Assembly: GCA_003255065.1 (NCBI GenBank)
Contig: QAOA01003314.1
Location: forward strand, 4,738-68,737
From: Cercis canadensis
Lineage: Eukaryota > Streptophyta > Magnoliopsida > Fabales > Fabaceae
Reading direction: 5' to 3'
DNA length: 64,000 bases
Part shown: positions 1-11,833 of the stretch, one piece after another
How positions within the stretch are numbered: position 1 is the first letter of the stretch
Layout: the number at the start of each line of letters is the position of its first letter
Translations under genes and position numbers: made by a program
Notes under the pieces: generated by a model
What the model saw: only the letters and a program-made list of their open reading frames with translations
What the model was told of the DNA's origin: nothing
The model's database searches: none

Positions 1-532
1 CGTCAGCATAAATACCAAGATCTCCGCATGCAAGATCAGAACGACGACAGAACACAAGCTTGTCATAATGAGTATCTCCATATGCTTCAAGTTTAAACCA
101 ACCATCGACTGTCCTTTGAAAATCTCCAATCTTAATAGACCATCCTTTAGGTAATTCTTCGACAACAGTCCAAGATGAAGGCATGACGGCACAGGTGGAT
201 GGATCGTGAATATATTGGAACTGCAGTTGAAGTGTGGTACTGAGAAGAGAAATTCGTGCTGGGGTTGGAATTTCTATTGGGAAGGCATAGTTGAGCTCAG
301 AGGGATCTTGTGCAATGATAAGTGGGCATGTTTCATTTCCTATACTACGGGTACGGGATAGTCCAAGCCCACCAGCACTCCTTCCTCTAATGACTGGCAG
401 GATGTAGTAAGCAAAAGTACCATCATTTTTAACAATCTTTCCATCAATGTCAACCGTGGTGGATGCTGTGGCTGAAGTCAGCTTTCTTGTGAAGGCAAGG
501 AGGAGAAAGAGTGAAAGCAGAAGGGTTTTCAT
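1..532 (-). CDS. Kunitz-type protease inhibitor, copy A (C-terminus cut by window edge)
   Basis: This is the first of two tandem Kunitz (soybean trypsin inhibitor family) genes, and its ATG is at 532-530. It matches the complete copy at 3086-3652 almost base for base. I see about three substitutions over 530 bases: two are silent and one changes Leu to Phe in the stretch after the first cysteine. It therefore encodes the same secreted beta-trefoil protein: signal peptide, Kunitz signature near the mature N-terminus, and four cysteines for two disulfides. The last dozen or so residues and the stop lie beyond the left edge. The gene has its own TATA box at 608-617. Such proteins usually block serine proteases of herbivores or pathogens, or act as storage proteins. 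The target of this one is not shown by the sequence. Confidence 0.9.
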   Translation of the reverse strand, partial: MKTLLLSLFLLLAFTRKLTSATASTTVDIDGKIVKNDGTFAYYILPVIRGRSAGGLGLSRTRSIGNETCPLIIAQDPSELNYAFPIEIPTPARISLLSTTLQLQFQYIHDPSTCAVMPSSWTVVEELPKGWSIKIGDFQRTVDGWFKLEAYGDTHYDKLVFCRRSDLACGDLGIYAD

Positions 533-607
533 GGTTTGAGCTGGCTAGCAATGAGAGGCTTGGTTTTTTTTGGTTTGGTGGTGTGAATAAAGGAGAGCTA
601 GGAGGTT

Positions 608-617
608 CTATTTATAG
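608..617 (-). promoter_or_regulatory. TATA box of Kunitz copy A
   Basis: Read on the minus strand this is CTATAAATAG, about 75 bases upstream of the ATG. The spacing is the same as in copy B. Transcription would be expected to start some 25-35 bases downstream. Confidence 0.7.
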
Positions 618-1407
618 ATGTACCATGACCCTAGTGGAAGGGAGTAGGGATTTAAATTGTGTTTGGGTCTGCTGTAGCGGTTGTGGTTAGAATTAATTGC
701 CTCGTGTGTATTGTGGGAAAATACGCTAATGTCTAATAGCAGGCTGCAATATTGAAAAGTTATAGTTGTAGTGGCTTTTGAAACCACAATATTACGGATG
801 CAATCAGCTAGGATGAAGGTTCAGTTATTGAGACAAATTATTCACCTAAGACTTGTGCCATATACAAAAAATAGGCTCTTGCTAAGCTATCAAAGGCAAT
901 TTTGTGGGCTGTTTGGTTATGTCTACTCAAAATTTTCTGCACTAGCATCTTTAATCTAGAAAAACCATGTTAATGTTAGTAGTTGGATGTAATAGTATTT
1001 TCTGGAAAAAAAAATGATGTTCTGATAAAAAGTTATTATCCTATATTAATTGATTATGATAATTTCATTGAAGGACGATCCAAACACAAATGCAGGCCAA
1101 TGCAAATGTAACAAGTGTCGAAGTAGCATCACTCATGGATATGATTGTGCAATGCATGCATTTAAATTTTTGTACTGCATAGGCAGGTATGATACACGCT
1201 TAGAAGAGTCTTTATTTGGACCGTGTTCAGTTCATGTACGTAGGGCTTTGATCAAGCCTATTCCAATTTATCAAGTACTCTGTGGTCCTTTGGTTATCAC
1301 TTATCTACCGACTTTTGTGGTGGTGGAAAAATGACAAAGGAAGACCCACACTCATCTCTCCTTGCAATCTGCATGTTTTAATTGCCATCTTTGTTTTGTT
1401 GTTTATA

Positions 1408-1409
1408 GA

Positions 1410-1441
<32 letters not shown>

Positions 1442-1443
1442 GG
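1408..1443. repeat. GA/G microsatellite
   Basis: About eleven GA units are followed by a run of 13 G. It lies only in unit A of the Kunitz duplication; the matching place in unit B lacks it. Confidence 0.9.
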
Positions 1444-1449
1444 CCCATA

Positions 1450-3000
1450 TTATGAAATCTAAAGCCTTTAATTGCCAATTGGGGTGTTCTTGTAATAGGT
1501 GGAATTGGTATCTATTGACTACCATAGTTTCAGTGTTAGAATTTGTATATGTATGTAGGAGTAATTGCATGAATTGGAAATGCTATGGAGACGACAATGA
1601 TAATGCTAATGGGTGTTAAGACAATATAGTTATAGAAATAACTAATATAACTAAACGGCTTGTTGCTAATGGGTTGTTCTCAAGGTTTGTATGTTTTGTT
1701 TTTAAATTTAAAGTCGTAGCCAAAATACAAAAAAAAAAAAAAAAAAAACTAATATATGGGCATGCCACTATTGGTACAAGACACTTGCTTCATGGTACTA
1801 TACCAATAGGCAATAGGCAATAACCCGTAAACTAGATGGATGAGGGTGAGGGTTTGTGATGTTGGACATAGCCAAAAAATCACAACTGTCATTAGTACGA
1901 GTACGAATCCAAACTAAACTAGTTTTACAAATTTAAAAATGGTGATTGAAATTGCAAATTAATAATTGTTTTTTTTAATAAACCAGAAATATATATTTAT
2001 GGAACAAATGAATTATAGAAGTCATGAATAAGAGGCAATGATCATCTTTGCTTTCTCAGAGAGAATTTTGTAAATCTCCCACGTGCTTTTTTCGCTGTGG
2101 TAACATGTCCCACCTTATCCATCTCTAAATCACCCAAATCTTGATGGATGAGGGTGAGGGTTTGTTGATTATTCTTCTTCGACCGCGCCAAGGCCTCCTT
2201 CTCATCGTTTGCAAATGGGCTTCATTTTGTGGTTAATTATAGCCTCTTTCTACAATTTCTCAAACATCTTGAGAGCCTAGACAGGCTTACATATGAAGAC
2301 GAAAATTATGATAATTGTCCTTTATACAAAAAAAATAAAAATGGATACATCCCATTGCATGCCATCTCCCAAATGTCCCAAGACTTAATACCATTCTTAG
2401 AATTGGAAAGACTATAAATATGTCATTTTTTTTTTTTTTTTTATATTTAGAACACTATAAATAATCCAAGACTCTTCACTCCATGAGACACACACAAGAC
2501 TCCTATATATTTATATTGAAAATTGGAGACTGTTGGACTAAATTTATTTATTTTAGCATCAACCAACAACCTTCAAAAAAAGAGTAGTGACGTATGTATA
2601 TGGATGCTGTTCAAAAGGGGTGACTTTGATTTTAATTGTGTTTGGTTTATGTAAGAGGTTTTAATCATAATTCAATGGTAGGTGCTGCTTAAAGAATCTC
2701 AAATATTAATTAATGCCTGCCCATATATATATTAATAATCGAACCAATTTTTGTTTTTATTTTTGGTCATGCTCGTACTTATTTTAATTGGGTTAGTGCT
2801 ACATCGACTATCAAATTTGTGTTTTGCACAATAATAAGCCATGTTTTTGGACCCAATGCAAATAGACAATCGTTGTGCTTTACTCTGAGCATACAAATAG
2901 TCACAACATAGTGCAAGATCAAATCAACCAACACAAAATAAAGAAGCTCTGCAGATACAAGAAAACAACCTCTAGCATAGCATTATTTAGGATTTCCGAA
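1450..3000. other. Intergenic AT-rich stretch, no gene seen
   Basis: It contains A and T runs (about 1729-1748 and 2424-2442) and short frames without family resemblance. The short phrase GATGGATGAGGGTGAGGGTTTGT occurs twice (near 1835 and 2143), a small local repeat. The last part, about 3000-3085, is the 3' untranslated flank of the complete Kunitz gene. Confidence 0.6.
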
Positions 3001-3085
3001 GTGAAAGACTAAGAGGAAGCACAAAGCTTCTCATTCTCACAGATATTATTGATACATATAGCAGATTCCATTCATCCGTTGCCTT

Positions 3086-3652
3086 CTAGAATATAACTAT
3101 AAGAAACAAGTTTTGCCGCTCGTCAGCATAAATCCCAAGATCTCCGCATGCAAGATCAGAACGACGACAGAACACAAGCTTGTCATAATGAGTATCTCCA
3201 TATGCTTCAAGTTTAAACCAACCATCGACTGTCCTTTGAAAATCTCCAATCTTAATAGACCATCCTTTCGGTAATTCTTCGACAACAGTCCAAGATGAAG
3301 GCATGACGGCACAGGTGGATGGATCGTGAATATATTGGAACTGCAGTTGAAGTGTGGTACTGAGAAGAGAAATTCGTGCTGGGGTTGGAATTTCTATTGG
3401 CAAGGCATAGTTGAGCTCAGAGGGATCTTGTGCAATGATAAGTGGGCATGTTTCATTTCCTATACTACGGGTACGGGATAGTCCAAGCCCACCAGCACTC
3501 CTTCCTCTAATGACTGGCAGGATGTAGTAAGCAAAAGTACCATCATTTTTAACAATCTTTCCATCAATGTCAACCGTGGTGGATGCTGTGGCTGAAGTCA
3601 GCTTTCTTGTGAAGGCAAGGAGGAGAAAGAGTGAAAGCAGAAGGGTTTTCAT
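3086..3652 (-). CDS. Kunitz-type protease inhibitor, copy B (complete)
   Basis: A single-exon gene of 188 residues, close to the usual 190-210 of the plant Kunitz (STI) family. Residues 1 to about 22 form a signal peptide with a leucine-rich core, so the product is secreted or vacuolar. The Kunitz signature starts at about 27 (VDIDGKIVKNDGTFAYYILP). Cysteines at 69, 114, 162 and 169 fit the two conserved disulfides. The reactive loop should lie around residues 86-96; Arg93-Ile94 there could be a trypsin-type P1-P1' pair, but that is inference. The start is the only ATG in front of the signal peptide and agrees with copy A. A TATA box lies at 3728-3737. Function as a defence inhibitor is inferred from the family; some members are only storage or taste-modifying proteins. 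Confidence 0.93.
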   Translation of the reverse strand: MKTLLLSLFLLLAFTRKLTSATASTTVDIDGKIVKNDGTFAYYILPVIRGRSAGGLGLSRTRSIGNETCPLIIAQDPSELNYALPIEIPTPARISLLSTTLQLQFQYIHDPSTCAVMPSSWTVVEELPKGWSIKIGDFQRTVDGWFKLEAYGDTHYDKLVFCRRSDLACGDLGIYADERQNLFLIVIF

Positions 3653-4560
3653 GGTTTGAGCTGGCTAGCAATGAGAGGCTTGGTTTTTTTTGGTTTGGTG
3701 GTGTGCATAAAGGAGAGCTAGGAGGTTCTATTTATAGATGTACCATGACCCTAGTGGAAGGGAGTAGGGATTTAAATTATGTTTGGGTCTGTTGTAGTGG
3801 TTGTGGTTAGAATTAATTGTCCGGTGTGAATTGTGGGAAAATACGCTAATGCCTAATAGCAGGCTGCAATATTGAAAAGTTATAGTTGTAGTGGCTTTTG
3901 AAATCGCAATATTGCGTATGCAATCACCTAGGATGGAATTTTAGTTATTGGGACAAATTATTCACCTAAGACTTGTGCCGTATACAAAAAGTAGGCTCTT
4001 GCTAAATAAGCTACCAAAGGCAATTTGGGGGATAGTGCTACTCCCACATAGTTTTAATTTTTGCAAATTTTTAATTTTTTGACACGTTTTCTTATATCAT
4101 GTTGTTTATAAAATTTTATAAAGAATCGTGTTTTATCATATACTGAGTGACTCAATTTTTGACAATTTCGCAATGACATCAAAATCAATGGGTGGGTCAC
4201 ACTGAAACCTACCCAATTAGGTGGGTGCACTACACTTCCTCTTAGAGGGGGTGTAGCTTAGCAGTAGCATACAAAATAAGATAAAGTAGGCCTAGTTAAA
4301 GTTAATTTGGGTTCAGTTAAATTTATTAATTGACGTTCTAGAGTGTGAAGCAATGTAAAGTAACTAGTGTTTGAGTAGCATCATTCATTGGATATGATCA
4401 CATGATGCATAGTTTGAAATTTTAGAACTGTGTAGGGGGTATGATAAACGTTTAGAAGCATCTATAGGTGGACCATATGTTGTATGCATACATGTGTCTT
4501 TGAAATATCTGTGTTTTGTTATCACTTATTTAGCTATCTTGTGGTGGAGGCCAGATGGCA
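3121..4560. repeat. Tandem duplication, unit B (Kunitz gene plus upstream flank)
   Basis: Partner of unit A at 1-1340. Between about 4028 and 4255 unit B carries roughly 230 bases that do not align with unit A. Weak similarity then resumes, with the phrases around the GTAGCATCA and GGTATGATA motifs shared by both units. Confidence 0.8.
3728..3737 (-). promoter_or_regulatory. TATA box of Kunitz copy B
   Basis: CTATAAATAG on the minus strand, about 75 bases before the ATG and identical to the box of copy A. Confidence 0.7.
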
Positions 4561-4659
4561 AAGGAAGCACGACACTCCTCTTCTTGCAATATCTGCATGT
4601 GATCTTTGTTTTCTACTGCACAGAGCAGTGGGTGGGGGACCATATTATGAAATCTAAAC

Positions 4660-5237
4660 CCTCCTGATATTGTATATGCAAACAGGAGAAAGGAGTGCAC
4701 GTGATGCAAACTTCATTGTTATGGAAGGGCATACATGTTTGAATTATCCTGTTTGTGTAAAGAGAGTTAACTTAGCTTTAATTTAGAGCATAGTTACTAG
4801 GTTCACTACACCTCTTGCAAACCCTATTCTGGGTTCAGCATTTCAGTTCATATGGTTTTACTTCAAAATGCGGTGGTTCACATATAAATACGTATGTATG
4901 ACTTAGTACCGCATTTCCTTTCCCGTACCATGTACCATAGCGATTTGTGAACCCAGTAAATGTGATTCAGAGTTACTTAAGGGTGTCTTTTGTAAGGTAA
5001 GTAGAACATTAAGGAGGGCAAACATGAATATAAATATTCAAACATTTTGATTTTTATTCAATTGTATTTAGCATTAGAAGAAAAAGTTTAATCTAAATAA
5101 TTTGGTTGAAATTTGTAAATGGAGAGAATTGAAAATGTTTGACGTTAGCAGGCGCAGCTATGAATAGAGATAGAGGAAGGGACAAGGATATAAACGATTC
5201 GAAATCTACTTTGTGTTGTTGTTCATAGAACTCTTAA
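4660..5237. other. Intergenic stretch, no gene seen
   Basis: AT-rich sequence between the Kunitz duplication and the copia fossil. I see no long frame, RNA gene or clear repeat. Confidence 0.5.
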
Positions 5238-5420
5238 TGTACCAAAATCCTAGCATATCTAGAGTTGTTGAATAGAACTCAAATACTGAATTATAGTTAC
5301 ATAGATTTAGAGTTATCATTAGGATTTATTTTTTGAATATTTTTTAATACTTCTAAATGTATACATATACTCACACTTTCAGTAATAAAGATTAAGCTCA
5401 TTTCATTTCATTCATTTACT
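5238..5420 (+). repeat. 5' LTR of the old copia fossil
   Basis: It aligns with 8712-8893 apart from scattered differences. The boundaries rest on the start of similarity (TGT) and on the primer-binding site that follows. Confidence 0.8.
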
Positions 5421-5426
5421 TCTTTA

Positions 5427-5438
5427 TGGTATCAGAGC
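5427..5438 (+). other. Primer-binding site (initiator tRNA-Met) of the old copia fossil
   Basis: TGGTATCAGAGC, the classic plant copia primer site, lies six bases after the 5' LTR. Confidence 0.85.
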
Positions 5439-7687
5439 TAATCGCTCAACAACAACTCCTTCATGGCTCTTCATTTCCCAATAATCTTGTTAACCCCACT
5501 GTCCACCACCCTACTTCCACCCTCATCTCCTTCACGTCCTCTCACTTGCTCATTAAACTCAACCAACACAATTACTTCACTTGGAGAATCCTTGTTGATG
5601 CCTTCTTTCATGGGCATGACTTTATGCCATTCTTGGATGGTACAAAACCATGTCCTCCCTCTACCATCACCACTAATGATGCTCTTCTTCCTAATCTAGA
5701 ATTTAGCCTATGGACCCCTCAAGACAAATTCCTTTTGCATGCCATCTCCATCTCCTTAGAGACCGATGTCCTCACCCTTGGTCACCCCACCATTTCCAAA
5801 GAAGCTTGGGATCATCTCAAGACACTCTTTGCCAATAAATCCAGAGCTTAGTTGATGTATCTCAAGGAAAAGCTGTCTACTACCTCACGTGGTTCACATG
5901 TATCTTCAGCAAATAAAGAATCTTGTAGATGAGATTGCTTTAATCTCTCATCTCGTAGATGACCTAGATCTTGTCATCCACATTCTGAATGGGCTTGGCA
6001 CTAATTTCAAGGAGATAGCCGGCCCCATTAGAGCAAGAGAAACACTCATTACCTTCTTGGAACTCAAGGACAAACTAGTAGACTTTGAGACATATATGCA
6101 CAAATCAGAGACTCCTAGCTCTACCCAACCTCTCACTACAAATGTTACCTCTTAACACTCTACCACCCCATTCAAGAAACACTATCCCTCTTCTAAAGCC
6201 TTCTCCCTACGCCATCCCCCACCACAACCGGATCCCCTATCTCCATCACTTGTCAACAATATAACAAACCCAATCACATAGCCACTCGCAACTACTAATT
6301 TTTCCCTCACCTTCGCCCAAAGCCAATGTTGCCACTACCCAGTCATCCCTCAATCCTTACACCTAGTTACTGGATATTGGTGCCTCCCATCATGTCACAA
6401 ACGACACCTCCACCATCTACAATCCTCAAGACTATTATGGAAATGACTCATGATCATTGACAATGGCATAGGATTGTCCATTACACATCTTGGCTCTTCC
6501 AAATTACATACCACTTCCTCTTCATTTAATCTTCATAATGTTCACTGTGGCCCTAAAATGAAACCCAAACTTATTTCTGTTTCCCAATTTTGTGAAACCA
6601 ATCAAGTTTCTATTGAATTCTCACCCACTTCTTTTTTCTATGAAGGATCTGACTACAGAGACATCACTCCTTCAAGGCCCGAGTAAAAACCACACATACT
6701 TCCTTCCAGCTTTAGGCTTTGCCCTCAAGCTCTCACTTTCCAACGTCTACTCTCCTCCACACTATGGCACCACTGGTTAGGCCACCCCCATTCTTGGACC
6801 TTGCACCACCTTGTTGCCCATCACAACCTTTCAATAAAGCATGAGATTCAAGATTGTTTGTCTTGCTCCACCAACAAGAATCATTGACTTCCTTTTTCTC
6901 ATTCTAGTTTTGGAACTTTTAGGCCTTTAGAATCTCTTTTTGTTGATGTATAGGGTCCCTCCTCACATGTTTCTTTTGATCAATTCAAGTATTAGGTTAT
7001 TTTTGTTGACTAGTTCACAAGATACTCTTGGTTATATCCTCTCTAAGAACACATATGATGTATTTCAAGTGTTTGTTCAATTTAAGCTTATTGTTGAATA
7101 TTTTTTTAATTAATCCATCATGTCCTTCCATTCAGATAATGTAGGTGAATTAATAAAATTAAAGTTATTTTTTTGCTACACATGATATTTCTTTCTTCAC
7201 CACTCCTCCCTATACCCTTAGAGGAATGGTCTTGCAGAAAGAAAACACATACACATTGTAGATACTAGTCCCTCCCGCTTGCATCATGCGTCCCTTCCTA
7301 TTAAGTTTTGGTTTCATGCTTTCTAAACTGCTAATTACCTAATTAACAAGCTTCCTACACTAGTACTTCAAATGTCTTCACCATATCAAAAGCTCTTTAA
7401 TCAAAATCCTAATTATTCAAATTTTAGAGCTTTTGGTTGCCTATGTTACCCTTGGCTCCGGCCATATTTGCCCCATATGCTTCACACATGTTCCACACCA
7501 TGCATCTTTTTAGGTTATTCTACCAATCACCATGCCTTTATTTGTTACCACTTTGAAAATAAAAATTCTACATTTCAAGACATGTCAAATTTGTGGAAAA
7601 TGTCTACCCATTTCAAAACAAAACCGCCCTACCCCTTCTCCATCTCCCTCACTTGACCCAATTCCAGTCTCCTACTATCATGTATCC

Positions 7688-7726
7688 AACTCTAACTCTA
7701 ACTCTAACTCTAACTCTAACTCTACT
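7688..7726. repeat. (TCTAAC)n microsatellite inside the copia fossil
   Basis: Six to seven tandem hexamers, which account for an Asn-Ser run in the linker. A shorter CCCTAA-like run lies at about 8144-8162. Confidence 0.85.
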
Positions 7727-8711
7727 ACTTCCAAACAGAGTCCTATCTCATCTTCACCTCCAAATTCACATTCTTCCCCAATTTTGTGCAACTTTCCTCC
7801 TTCCTTGGACTCTCCACCATCCCCTCCCTTATCTCCATCATCACAATCCCAAAATTTAAACATTTCCCCAAACACTTCCCTTACCCAACTACATACTCAA
7901 AATTTAAACCAATCCTTACATAATCCAACTTCCTCTCCATTATCTCTTTTGCCCTCTCTTACCCAATCAAACACTTCTACCCCTCACCTAATTATCTCTC
8001 TTCCCTTTTCCTCCAACTCCACTTCCCCACCTGATCCAACTCCTTCACCATTATCCTCTACATCTTCTCCTTCCCTTACCCAATCAAATACACATATCCC
8101 AAAATTATACATATCTCTTCCTTTTCCCTCCAATGCCTCATCACCTAACCCTAACCCTAATAATATCACTTCCTCTTCTTCCCCCTTGGCCCCACACCAT
8201 GCCGTCCGTACCCAATCCTCCCAAAACAAAATAGTTACAAGATTCCAAAACAACATTTTCAGACCCAAGAAGCCATTTAACTTTCAAGTCACTAATCACC
8301 TTATTGAACCTAGCCTTGAACCCACCTATCTCACCCAAGCTCTTAAGTCTCCTGAGTGGCGCCTAGCTATGTCTCAAGTGTTTGATGCTTTATTGAGAAA
8401 TGGAGCTTGGTCTCTTGTCTCTCCTCCCTCTCTTGCTAGTTCACCCATTATTTTTGTGATAATGTTGGTGTTACTTACCTATGTGCAAACTTGGTCTTCC
8501 ACTCAAGGATGAAACATATTTCACTGGATTATCATTTTTTCCGGGAAATGGTTCAAGCCAATCAATTACGGGTCTCTCATGTTTCAACTAAAGACCAACT
8601 TGCAGACATCCTCACCAAACCACTCCCCACATCTACCTTTTGCAATCTTAGAGACAAGATTGATGTGTTTGATGGGTCCCCCATCTTGCGGAGGCGTGAT
8701 AGAATTCCTAA

Positions 8712-8893
8712 TGTTCCTAACTCCTAGCATATCAAGAGTTGCTGAATAGAACTCAAATACTGAATTATAGTTACATAGTTTAGAGTTATCATTAGGATTT
8801 ATCTTTTGAATATTTTTGAATACTTGTAAATATATACATATACTCACACTTTTAGTAATGAAGATTAAGCTCATTTCATTTCATTCATTTACT
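8712..8893 (+). repeat. 3' LTR of the old copia fossil
   Basis: Partner of 5238-5420. Both end with the same phrase, TTCATTCATTTACT. Confidence 0.8.
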
Positions 8894-9324
8894 AGTTTTA
8901 TCTAAATTAGATAAGTAGCGTCTGCGTTTTTTCTCAAATCTAGACAAATAAATATCCAAACAGGTAAATTTGGAATAAAGTTCTATCTTTAGTACTTGTT
9001 TACCTTTTGAAATCAAGTTTTTCCTCCACAGGTAAACTTTATTATCATTCTATGAAAAATAAATACGTAAGTGTGGACCTGTGGTGGAAACAATGGAAAT
9101 CATCTAAGCAGATGACTAAAATCACTTCTCATGTAACATCAGAACCTTAGTCATAAAGCTAACATCTCTTATGTTACCTTAGTCAGAAAGCTAAGCACAC
9201 AGCAGCTATATAAAACACTGAATATTCACCACCATAACCAAAAAAAATAGAAATTAACAATATTATTTGATTTTCCCTCAAACCCTAATATTGCATTTAA
9301 TCAATATATTTACTATGTTAATAT
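8894..9324. other. Intergenic stretch upstream of the LRR pseudogene
   Basis: No coding signal. A TATA-like TATATAAAA lies at about 9206-9214, but the N-terminal half of the LRR gene that should follow is missing, so its relevance is unclear. Confidence 0.4.
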
Positions 9325-10441
9325 TCACAGAAGAACCTCTCTTTCATTGATATATCTTATGCTAATATCTCAGATGCAGTGCCAGATTGGTTTTAGAATC
9401 TCTCTCCTATGGTTGAGTATTTGAGTATTTGAATCATCTCACAGGTTTTTTTTTTTTTTTTTTTNTTTTTTTTTTTTTTCCTGATTTTCATCATACATCT
9501 CTCTTTTAATGCTTAATTTGAGGCAAAATAATTTTAGTGGTCCTCTACCTCGTTCTCCACCGTACATCTAGATACTTGATCTCGGTGAGAATTTTTTTCA
9601 GCTATATTTCACATGTATGTGGCCTGTTGGGCGTCAATAACTCATTGGAACTACTTGACTTGTCTTCAAATAATTTATAAGGAAATATCCCAAACTGCTG
9701 GACCTATGGGAAAAGTTTGATCACATTATACTCAGCAGACAACCATTTCTCTGGTCCAATCCCGGTTTCCATTGGCAGCCTAGTAAACCTTAAAGTATTG
9801 AGTTTGGGCAGCAATAATCTTTCGGGGAAAATTCCATTATCTATGAGAAATTGTAAGAGTTTGATTCTCTCTGACCTTGGGCATAACCGGTTATCAGGGA
9901 GCATACCTACATGGATTGGTGCAGAATTGCAATATCTGAAGGCACTAATCTTGGGGTCTAATGCATTTGAAGGATATATCCCACTTCAGTTGTGCCAATT
10001 GAAGGAGCTGGGGACATCAGACCTTTCTTTTAATCAGTTATCGGGAGCCATTCCACAATGTGTCTTTCGTGAATGGCTACAGAGCACAATACTCCCTCTG
10101 ATTATGGCAATTCATTTGTAACTCTGGAAAATGATCTGGATTTTTCTTGGAATATACTCTTTTTGCTGATTTGGAAGAGAAATTATTTGGCTTTTTCTGG
10201 GTATTATGCTGGGAATCGAGCTCTTCACTCAGTGAAAGCAATTGATTTGTCATCAAATTTCTTAACAGGAGACATTCCAAAAGAAATTACAAGCCATGTT
10301 GAGTTAAAGTCATTGAATTTGTCAAGAAACCAACTAACGGGTTCTATTCCTTCAAACATTGGTGAAATGAAATCTTTGGAAGCTCTTCACTTGTCCTGGA
10401 ATAAACTATCATGCAGCATTCCCACTAGCATTGCCACAATG

Positions 10442-10651
10442 GACGAACTTCAAGGTTGGAACGTCTCACACAACAATTTGTCGGGAGAAATTCCATTTGG
10501 AAATCATCTTGATACATTTGACTCATCATCCTATATGGCTAGCCACCATCTTTGTGGGTGTCCACTCACTAACACATGCCCAATAGACGAGTCATTACAA
10601 AGTCCATATCATAAACAAGGCCACGTAAATGGGTTGGAATGGGAAAAAAAA
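10442..10651. repeat. Direct repeat left of a single-N join (likely assembly artefact)
   Basis: It is repeated at 10653-10862 with only about two differences, and the two copies are separated by one N at 10652. The repeat duplicates the same protein segment of the LRR gene, which is unlikely biologically. Overlapping contig ends left unmerged would explain it. Confidence 0.8.
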
Positions 10652-10652
10652 N

Positions 10653-10862
10653 GACGAACTTCAAGGTTGGAACGTCTCACACAACAATTTGTCGGGAGAA
10701 ATTCCATTTGGAAATCATCTTGATACATTTGACTCATCATCCTATATGGCTAGCCACCATCTTTGTGGGTGTCCACTCACTAACACATGCCCAATAGACG
10801 AGTCATTACAAAGTCCATATCATAAATAAGGCCACGTATATGGGTTGGAATGGGAAAAAAAA
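10653..10862. repeat. Direct repeat right of a single-N join (likely assembly artefact)
   Basis: Second copy of 10442-10651. The reading frame to the membrane helix and tail continues from this copy. It differs from the first by a C to T that makes a stop codon and one A to T. Confidence 0.8.
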
Positions 10863-11062
10863 AACATCCATTTTACATAAGCATGGCATTAAGATTCATC
10901 ACAGTTTTTTGGGGGCTTTGGGGATCTTTACTCGCCAGTAGATCATGGAGGCATGCTTCTTTCCGTTTCCTGAGCCACATGTTTGACAAGGTCTATGTCT
11001 TGGCAGCAGTTGCAGTGGCCAAATCGAGAAGAGAATTTCAGAGCCAACAAGTTCCAAAATAA

Positions 11063-11833
11063 GCAGCAGTCATATTTGTTTAAAGTGATAATGAAAATCC
11101 AGCTTTCTATTTTTTTTTTTTGTCTTTTGTTTTCAGGTTATTTTTTGGTTTAGTTTAAGAGGTGGACAAAAATGAGAAATAAATTTTCATAGTCATGTGT
11201 ACAAAATCAGCACCAAATCTACTCCTCCTAGGAACCCTAATTGCCAAACTGATGATGGAATAGAGAAAAAAATTAAGTTCTACAAAACATTGTTTTCTTT
11301 CTTTCTTTTTCTAGCTACTTTTTAGTTTTGTAATCTATGGTTCACACTATATGCAGTAAAGAAACAGAACAATGAGAATTAGGGACATGTATTTTTCCCT
11401 CAATCACCGAGGACAAGTAGCAATACTATTATTTGAATTAAACCTTTTCCTACCTAATTCTAGAAAAAAAAAATATTCTAAATGACAAATTATTATTATA
11501 CCAAAATTTAAAAGAAATTAAAAAAAAAATAGTCTCCAAAAAAATTAAAAAACCATGCAATAGACTAGGGGAGATTGCTTTAAAAGAAGAAAGTTTTGTA
11601 TCATAGTAGACCCAAAGTGGCATCATGATCTTCTAGAAATCTAAAGAGAAAGTAACAGTTATAATTTGTAGAATGAAGAACCAATAGAAGAAACACATCA
11701 TTTCAGGAACATCAAAACTAAACAAACGAAAATGGAGAATGGCAAGAATAACACAGCGCCACAAAGTTTTATTTGAAGGAATATAAGTTCAGTGAACAAG
11801 TAGAACTCAGCAACCCACATTTGCATACTCCTA
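11063..11833. other. Flank between two convergent loci
   Basis: AT-rich, no gene. The part from about 11640 to 11833 is probably the 3' untranslated region of the minus-strand gene that ends at 11834. Confidence 0.5.

Larger units (their letters stand above)
1..1340. repeat. Tandem duplication, unit A (Kunitz gene plus upstream flank)
   Basis: Bases 1-890 correspond to 3121-4020 with very few changes over the gene and gradually more upstream. After about 900 the units diverge, then align again weakly: the stretch around 1100-1330 resembles 4340-4560. The repeat distance is about 3.12 kb. The near identity of the coding part implies a recent duplication or gene conversion. Confidence 0.85.
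5238..8893 (+). mobile_element. Ty1-copia LTR retrotransposon, old fossil
   Basis: Two related LTRs of about 183 bases (5238-5420 and 8712-8893) bracket the element. A primer-binding site for initiator tRNA-Met (TGGTATCAGAGC) lies at 5427-5438. Recognisable parts on the plus strand are a gag-like region (about 5430-6155, copia-type gag), integrase traces (about 6790-7520, including the C-terminal part with GLAERK-like residues), a Ser/Pro/Asn-rich linker (about 7640-8220) and an RNase H end with the copia phrase [15 protein letters not shown] (about 8570-8630). The element is incomplete and broken in many places, so it is an old, inactive copy. No convincing target repeat was found. Confidence 0.88.
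9325..11062 (+). pseudogene. Receptor-like protein with LRRs (RLP / EIX-like), truncated and broken
   Basis: The C-terminal half of a plant LRR receptor-like protein. It begins inside the LRR domain (KNLSFIDISYANISDAVPDW at 9331). Plant-type LRRs follow with the LxxNxLSGxIP pattern: roughly five at 9720-10060, and three to four more at 10225-10500 after an island segment. Next come the juxtamembrane cap with paired cysteines (HHLCGCPLTNTC), a transmembrane helix (about 10885-10935) and a short basic tail ending QSQQVPK at 11062 without a kinase domain, as in RLPs. In-frame stops (for example Trp to stop at about 9388), several frameshifts (about 9590-9690 and 10070) and the missing N-terminal half make it a pseudogene. 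A single-N join at 10652 duplicates about 210 bases of the cap region. Intact relatives sense extracellular ligands together with SOBIR1-type kinases. Confidence 0.88.

Noticed and set aside
7688-8162. Telomere-like CTAACC/TCTAAC runs
   Set aside because: They are TCTAAC or CCCTAA hexamers inside the linker of a copia fossil, short and not the plant TTTAGGG repeat.
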